Shown here: piece after piece, positions 59,262 to 64,000 of the stretch
Position numbering within the stretch: the first letter of the stretch is position 1
Layout of the letters: every line of letters begins with the position of its first letter
Source of the DNA: Paramormyrops kingsleyae
Lineage: Eukaryota > Chordata > Actinopteri > Osteoglossiformes > Mormyridae
NCBI RefSeq assembly: GCF_048594095.1
Contig: NC_132813.1
Coordinates: forward strand, 10,218,991 to 10,282,990
DNA length: 64,000 nucleotides
Direction: 5' to 3'
Position numbers and translations under genes: made by a program
Notes under the pieces: generated by a model
Told to the model about the DNA's origin: nothing
Databases searched by the model: none
What the model saw: the letters and a program-made list of their open reading frames with translations, nothing else

Positions 59262-62200
59262 CTATTGTAGGCCAAGGTTCCGCAGTTCCACCTTGAGGCC
59301 AAGGAATGAATTCCCAGCTGCCACAAACCCGGTCAAATCAGCTCCTACAGACCATACAGTCGCAACAAACACACTGTCACATTGCATAATCTGAAAAACA
59401 TTTTTGTTAACATTCAACTGGCTATTCAGCACATTATGTTGTGTTGATGCATTACATAATTTTACAATAATGCCAAAGACAAAATTTGAAAAATTATATT
59501 ATGTTCAGTTACTTCAGTTAATCTATTACATATGATGTATCGGTAATGAATGTGTATCAAACAAAGGGAGAGCTCTCTCCTACTGTACCTGACTGAGCCC
59601 TGATCCAGGCAACAGCTTTTGCAGCCACAAACTGCCACTCATCCTTGAAGTCCATCTTATGACCATGTAGCCACAGAACTGCCAACACTGTGGCCCAGAC
59701 TGATAAAAACTCAGGCTGTGGAGTAAAAAAAATAGGATCAAGGTCCCTCACTGACCTGAGCTAAAGGCCTGAAAATACAACCAAACTGAAACAAGCTTCA
59801 CTGTCTTTAAGACCCTTAAAGTGTGGAACATCTCAGAGAGTCCATCACCTTTCTAGGTAAGGCTGTGGCCACTTCTTCTTCCTTTTTTCCAAAGATGGAG
59901 GCCAGCGATGGTTGGAGGTCCCAGGATCCATCTACTTTCTGTAAGCTGATCAATTCCAGCAAAGGATCTCCAACTTTCTGTCTCTCTGGAGGGTCTATTT
60001 TAAGTTGACAGTTGATTAAAGCCTTGCAAATATCATGGTCATCATTTTTCACAACACGTCCAATTTTCCCATATGGAAAGTGTGGAGTAAGCATGGGAAG
60101 TGTATGGAGGAAGGGTGAAATGTAGAAAAGGAAAAAAAAAGCATGACAGAGAAAGGGTGTGTCTCTCCACGTGGAGACAACTGGTAGCACAAGAAGCATT
60201 TAAATGTAAATCAGACACATTCATTTGTTAAACACATAATGGCTTTAGCATTTGCATTATGCTGTGTGGTGACAGTCCACTGGGTTTCCACAGAGCACCA
60301 GCAGGGGGAGCCCCATTCAGGTCAATGGCAACCATGGTTTCCATTGGCCTCAAGAAATGCCAACAAGACATGGCTGGCAACAAAAGGAGAAGCCAAGGTG
60401 GAAGAAAAGGCCAAGCCAGTCATGCAAAGCTGCAGGCATATAGACCTAGAGGACGTCATTGGTGGAGGATGTGGTCACAAGGAAAGGCTACAGCTGACCT
60501 GCAGAACCTCAAGTATGGAATGGAAGATGACAACCTTACCTGACAGATAATCCATTCCGTCTGCAAAAGGAAAAACAGAACAATATTATGGTAAACTGCT
60601 ATGAACAAACCTTGTCTGGTAAGGTTTCCGGACCTTAAATTTTAGTGGACATTGAAAAAGCGATCGACATCAATAACATGTATTGTTAAGGAAATGGAAT
60701 TTCAACATGCTTGATTATTATTTTTTTACTTATTCTGTCTTATTTTTAGGAGTCGTATATGTTGGGTAAAATGTTAAACGGGATGGGACTGGTGAGAAAC
60801 TAGGAGGACCGACCTGCTGCTCAGTGGTTCATTGGCAAGCTCCCCACTGTGGATGTCATTCAGGCATACCTCACTGCATTTGAATATACCCCCAAGCATG
60901 AATGTTGTCCACATTAGGACTGGGCCTGCATCCGGGCTCCATACCTCACTGCATTTGAATATACCCCCAAGCATGAATGTTGTCCACATTAGGACTGGGC
61001 CTGCATCCGGGCTCCATACCTCACTGCATTTGAATATACCCCCAAGCATGAATGTTGTCCACATTAGGACTGGGCCTGCATCCGGGCTCCATACCTCACT
61101 GCATTTGAATATACCCCCAAGCATGAATGTTGTCCACATTAGGACTGGGCCTGCATCCGGGCTCCATACCTCACTGCATTTGAATATACCCCCAAGCATG
61201 AATGTTGTCCACATTAGGACTGGGCCTGCATCCGGGCTCCATACCTCATGAGATACCTACCACTCGGCGTGCCAGCTAGCCTCTGAAATCTTACTCTAAG
61301 ATTCTAAGGTTCCTCATTTGATAGGGCCCACTCAAAGAGAGCAAGGCTGAAGCCATCCTTGGCCCCATCACAAAAAAAAATAGGTATGGTCTTTGCTGGG
61401 CTGGCGAGGGGCATCAAACTTGCCTTCCAGCGTCACCACTGAACCTTGTCCTTCTGACTGCAAACTGCCTCCTCCGAGATCAGCCTGGTAGCAGTTCTCT
61501 CCTAGGATTTATGGAGGAGAAATACACCCAGTACACAAGGAAGGCCACTCCAGTCAAGAAATGATATGCTGCCATGGAAGGGGAGGCTCAGGAGGGCCTA
61601 CCAAATTCAGCAGCCTGTCACCCTCATTACAAACCATGCACCTCTGCAGTGGCGGGCCAGAGCCAAGGACATATTGGGTAAAATTTTAAACTTACCAAAA
61701 CAACAATAAGATTCCTCGTCATCTGTTTAAAAAAAAAAAACATTGTTATGGCAAACTGCTATGAACATACGGTACCTTTCTTTTTAATTGTGGATTCTGA
61801 ACTGGACCTCTCTTGTTAATCACACAGAAATATGTTTTTAAACAAATGGAATTTCATCACACTTGTTTTTTTCTTATTCTGTCTACTTTTCAATAGACAT
61901 AGTTGGGTATGTTATTTACCTGAGAAACCATCTGCTTTTGTTGTAAAAGGAAAATAAAATGTTGCGGTAAAAACATCATGAAGAAATCTTTTCTTTTTAA
62001 ATAACATTTCTGAGCTGGACCTCTTATTTTTAGGGGACACCGAAAAAGAGATATACATCAGTGAGACCCTTGCAGTGCCTGGCCAGGACCAAGGACATCA
62101 ATGTGCAAGTAACCCACTGGTCTCTTGCCCTCCAAAATTTTGCTATGCAGTAAAGTGCAGTGTCACTGAGGCCTGCCTTCTCCAAATAGGTCCTTCTCTT

Positions 62201-63398
62201 TTAAAATATTTTTGTTCTTATTTCAACTATAAACCTCTCTGCTCAAGGGGCATTTGTCTGCATCTTTGTACCTGTAACATTAACAGCTACTTTTTAAAAT
62301 CAAGTAATTTACTGGTTAGAGGGAAATTACAAAACAGTCTATTATAGTATTAAAGCAACTAAAATTTCTAGCCCTATTAAACTTGATTTTTTTTTTTTAG
62401 ATTAGAGACCTACATCATCTCTCCCATCCTCTTCCTACCTGCAATAGACTAGATCACAACCAACACAACAACAGACAAACCCAGAGGACTCTGTCCTCTC
62501 AGTTGGAAGACCTTGACTTTGCAGACGACCTTGCTCTCCTTTCAAAAAACCACTCCAACATGCAATCGAAAACTGACAGGCTCAACTAATATGCCAGACA
62601 GGCCGGACTTAAGATCAACGCCTCCAAAACCCAACCCAAATCTCCACCCCCACAACACCCATCCAGATGTGGAGGACTTCACCTAACTTGGCAGCCTTAT
62701 CAGCAAGGACAGCGCTGTCCATAAAGACATTGGAGCAAGGCTGGGAAAGGCTCAGGGTGCCTTTTCCCAACTCCGTTCCATCTGGAGGTCTAAACAATAC
62801 AGCCTGAAAACAAAGATGCTCCTATACAACAGCAACGTAAAGTCTGTCCTGTATGGTTCAGAGTGTTGGCGTGTGGTCAGTACAGACATGAGGAGACTTG
62901 AGGTCTTCCACAACAGATGAGGCATCATGAGACGAATCTGCCAGATCTTTTGGCCCAACAAAATATCCAACCAACAACTATACAAGAAAACAAGCAGTCA
63001 AAGCATCAACAAGGACATTACATTAAACGCTTAAGATAGCTTGGACATGTCTTAAGGATGGAGCAAAATGGAATTTCAACATGATTAATCTTTTACTCAT
63101 TGTCTTTTTAATGAGACATGTTGGATAAAATTTTAAATTTACCTGAGCAACACTGATCTGCTGAAAAACAACAACAAAGTGTTATTGTAAAAATGCAATG
63201 AAGAAATCTTTTCTTTGAAAGCAACTTTCCTGAACTGGACCTCTTATTTTTAGGGGACACTGAAAAAGACATATACATCAGTGAGATGAGGTGTTAACAA
63301 AATGGAATTTCAACATGCTTAATCTTTTACTCACTGTCATTTCTTAGGAGACATTATGGGAAAAATGTTAAATTTACCTGAGTAATCTGGCAATACTG
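59262..63398 (-). CDS. vwa5a: VWA5A-like protein, 3' part only
   Basis: The gene continues past the window end. Its VIT and vWA domains are not present. Three C-terminal exons are seen: about 59990-59849 (QKVGDPLLELISLQKVDGSW), 59715-59589 (PEFLSVWATVLAVLWLHGHK ... AVAWIRAQS) and 59344-59262 (GADLTGFVAAGNSFLGLKVE ... stop). The W-rich segment with SLQK.DGSW and VWATVLA.LWL is typical of the C-terminus of VWA5A and the related PARP4, so PARP4 is the main alternative. The 5' boundary of the 59849 exon is uncertain. Upstream lie at least five microexons (60560-60540, 61722-61696, 61934-61920, 63160-63143, 63398-63378). All are phase 1, and all lengths are multiples of three. Confidence 0.82.
60540..60560 (-). 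CDS. Putative vwa5a-like microexon 1, 21 nt
   Basis: Acceptor TTTTGCAG, exon ACGGAATGGATTATCTGTCA then G, donor GTAAGG. In phase 1 it reads D-G-M-D-Y-L-S, with the first base of D coming from the preceding exon. Keeps frame whether spliced in or skipped. Confidence 0.7.
60788..61675. mobile_element. Insertion within the microexon array
   Basis: The unit sequence TTGGGTAAAATGTTAAAC ends at about 60780 and resumes as TTGGGTAAAATTTTAAAC at about 61675. Roughly 0.9 kb of unrelated sequence lies between near-identical 18-bp words, as a target-site duplication would leave. The insert contains the 75-bp tandem repeat and unassigned sequence (61250-61660). Its end AGAGCCAAGGACAT is echoed at 62085 in another inserted piece. 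The element class was not recognised. Confidence 0.5.
60865..61254. repeat. 75-bp tandem repeat, five full copies
   Basis: The unit starts CATACCTCACTGCATTTGAA and ends CTGGGCCTGCATCCGGGCTC. Copies start at 60865, 60940, 61015, 61090 and 61165 and appear identical. A partial copy follows at 61240. Because 75 is a multiple of three, both strands show long periodic open frames. These are not taken as genes. Confidence 0.95.
61696..61722 (-). CDS. Putative vwa5a-like microexon 2, 27 nt
   Basis: Acceptor TTAAACAG, donor GTAAGT. In phase 1 it reads D-D-E-E-S-Y-C-C-F with no stop. The flanking intron matches the other units. Confidence 0.65.
61920..61934 (-). CDS. Putative vwa5a-like microexon 3, 15 or 12 nt
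   Basis: Tandem acceptor AAAAGCAG, donor GTAAAT. The longer form is CAGATGGTTTCTCAG and the shorter lacks the first CAG. Phase-1 reading: (A)-D-G-F-S. The acceptor's pyrimidine tract is poor, so this is among the least certain copies. Confidence 0.55.
62400..63060 (+). mobile_element. Non-LTR retrotransposon reverse transcriptase fragment
   Basis: Read on the plus strand across several stops and frameshifts, it shows QLEDLDFADDLALLSKN (the catalytic FADD box of a LINE reverse transcriptase), then AGLKINASKT, a GKG/ACGQYRHEE-type thumb region, and LGHVLRMEQN near the end. It is a 3'-end LINE piece, badly decayed, inserted in the microexon array. The clade was not determined. Confidence 0.8.
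63143..63160 (-). CDS. Putative vwa5a-like microexon 4, 18 or 15 nt
   Basis: Tandem acceptor TTTTTCAGCAG, donor GTAAAT. Phase-1 reading: (A)-D-Q-C-C-S. It has the strongest acceptor of the array after microexon 1. Confidence 0.65.
63378..63398 (-). CDS. Putative vwa5a-like microexon 5, 21 or 18 nt
   Basis: Tandem acceptor CCTTTACAGCAG, donor GTAAAT. Phase-1 reading: (A)-V-L-P-D-Y-S. Only about 220 bp from microexon 4, which shows the length of one undisturbed unit. Confidence 0.65.
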
Positions 63399-63799
63399 CT
63401 GTAAAGGAAAAAACAAACAACCAAATGGAATTAAATGGAATTTCAACCTGCTTGATTTTTTTTCTCACTGTCATTTTTAGGAGACATGTTGGGTAAAATT
63501 TTAAATGTACTTTATCAATAGAGTGGTACCTCAGAACTCAATTTTTTTTTCAAAACTGCGGATCGAATCCTAAAAAGTTTGCGTTGTGATCAAATTTTCC
63601 CCATAAGAAATAATGGAAAGCCAATTAATTGGTTCCCGGTCCCAAAAAATTACACCTAAATATGTTTTTTTTTTTTTTTAGCATTTAAACAAAATGAACT
63701 GGATAAAACAAGAAGAGCATATACTGTACTAAACACATCTAAGCACATTTATCAAAACAGTAATTTGTAAAGTAAGGAAATAAATGTATCCAAACAATG

Positions 63800-64000
63800 T
63801 GTCCTGCCCTGATCGTCCGTCCTTCCGTGTGCCACGCCCTCTCGTTAACCCCATGTGGAATCCCTGTGTGATGAGCTGTTTCTGGTTGTTGTCATTAGTC
63901 CTCTGTATTTCGTCTGCGTTTCAGTTTGTTTCCCCAGTCCGGTCATTGTATTGTCCATCTGCGTTTTGCCTGCCTTACCTGTAATTAAACCCCGTATTCC
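63800..64000 (-). repeat. Dispersed repeat, inverted copy of 3352-3631
   Basis: Contains GTGCCACGCCCTCTCGTTAA, CCCATGTGGAATCCCTGTGT and CCCCAGTCCGGTCATTGTAT, and ends GTAATTAAACCCCGTATTCC. All are reverse complements of the copy near the window start. It runs off the window edge. Confidence 0.75.

Larger units (their letters stand above)
60590..63510 (-). repeat. Tandemly duplicated intron-microexon units
   Basis: On the plus strand each unit reads: AATGGAATTTCAACATGCTT, a T-rich stretch with TTTTAGGAGACATGTTGGGT, AAAATTTTAAATTTACCTGA(G), the microexon, a short A/C-rich stretch, GTTATTGTAAAAATGCAATG, AAGAAATCTTTTCTTTGAAA, TTCCTGAACTGGACCTCTTA and TTTTTAGGGGACACTGAAAA. Units or part-units start at about 60600, 61670, 61780, 63060, 63290 and 63425. 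The last ends abruptly at about 63510 without its exon. Foreign sequence separates some units. Confidence 0.85.

Noticed and set aside
60239..60550. Open frame with basic, K/E-rich sequence next to microexon 1.
   Set aside because: No recognised domain, and it overlaps a microexon on the other strand in repeat-laden intron sequence. Possibly part of a decayed element.
60774..61251. Long periodic open frames on both strands (25-residue repeats).
   Set aside because: They come from the perfect 75-bp tandem repeat, whose length is a multiple of three. No start context, splice signals or family resemblance supports a protein.

Overview
The window is vertebrate nuclear DNA, almost certainly from a teleost fish. 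Genes are split into many short exons with GT-AG introns, and every protein recognised is a vertebrate one. The intergenic DNA is full of fish-type repeats: Tc1-like elements, tRNA-SINE-like pieces, foldback/MITE families, and repeats ending in (AATTG)n. The green-shifted long-wave opsin resembles the ancient LWS2 paralogue that, as I recall, is known from bony-tongues (osteoglossomorphs) and characins, so one of those groups is the most likely source. That placement is inference.

Layout: 1-7.9 kb is intergenic and holds a dead Tc1-like transposon (1228-2422). At 7.9-13.0 kb, + strand, is pnkp, complete in 17 coding exons. At 14.2-18.5 kb, - strand, is a complete six-exon LWS-type cone opsin, convergent with pnkp. 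At 18.5-25.1 kb is repeat-rich DNA with an 18-copy 58-bp minisatellite. At 25.1-35.6 kb, - strand, is a complete complement factor B/C2-type gene (18 coding exons). At 36.8-45.2 kb, + strand, is mfrp (13 coding exons), head-to-head with factor B. At 47.4-50.8 kb, - strand, is nudt8 (4 coding exons) with a very long N-terminal extension. At 53.4-57.2 kb, + strand, is a RING/B-box/coiled-coil/PRY-SPRY TRIM gene (7 coding exons). From 59.3 kb to the window end, - strand, is the 3' part of a vwa5a-like gene.

I reconstructed every exon by reading splice sites and checking that reading phase is kept across each junction. The resulting proteins are 559 aa (PNKP), 354 aa (opsin), 759 aa (factor B/C2), 587 aa (MFRP), about 453 aa (NUDT8) and 564 aa (TRIM).

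The genes do not form one pathway. Two act in the eye (cone opsin, mfrp), two are linked to immunity (factor B, TRIM), one repairs DNA ends, and one is a probable mitochondrial Nudix hydrolase.

The most unusual structure is in the vwa5a-like gene: a tandem array of duplicated genomic units, each carrying a 12-27 nt phase-1 microexon. Three of the five have NAGNAG-type tandem acceptors, and the array has been invaded by retroelement sequence and by a perfect 75-bp tandem repeat. The second main point is the opsin, which has the same five spectral-tuning residues as the human green cone pigment.
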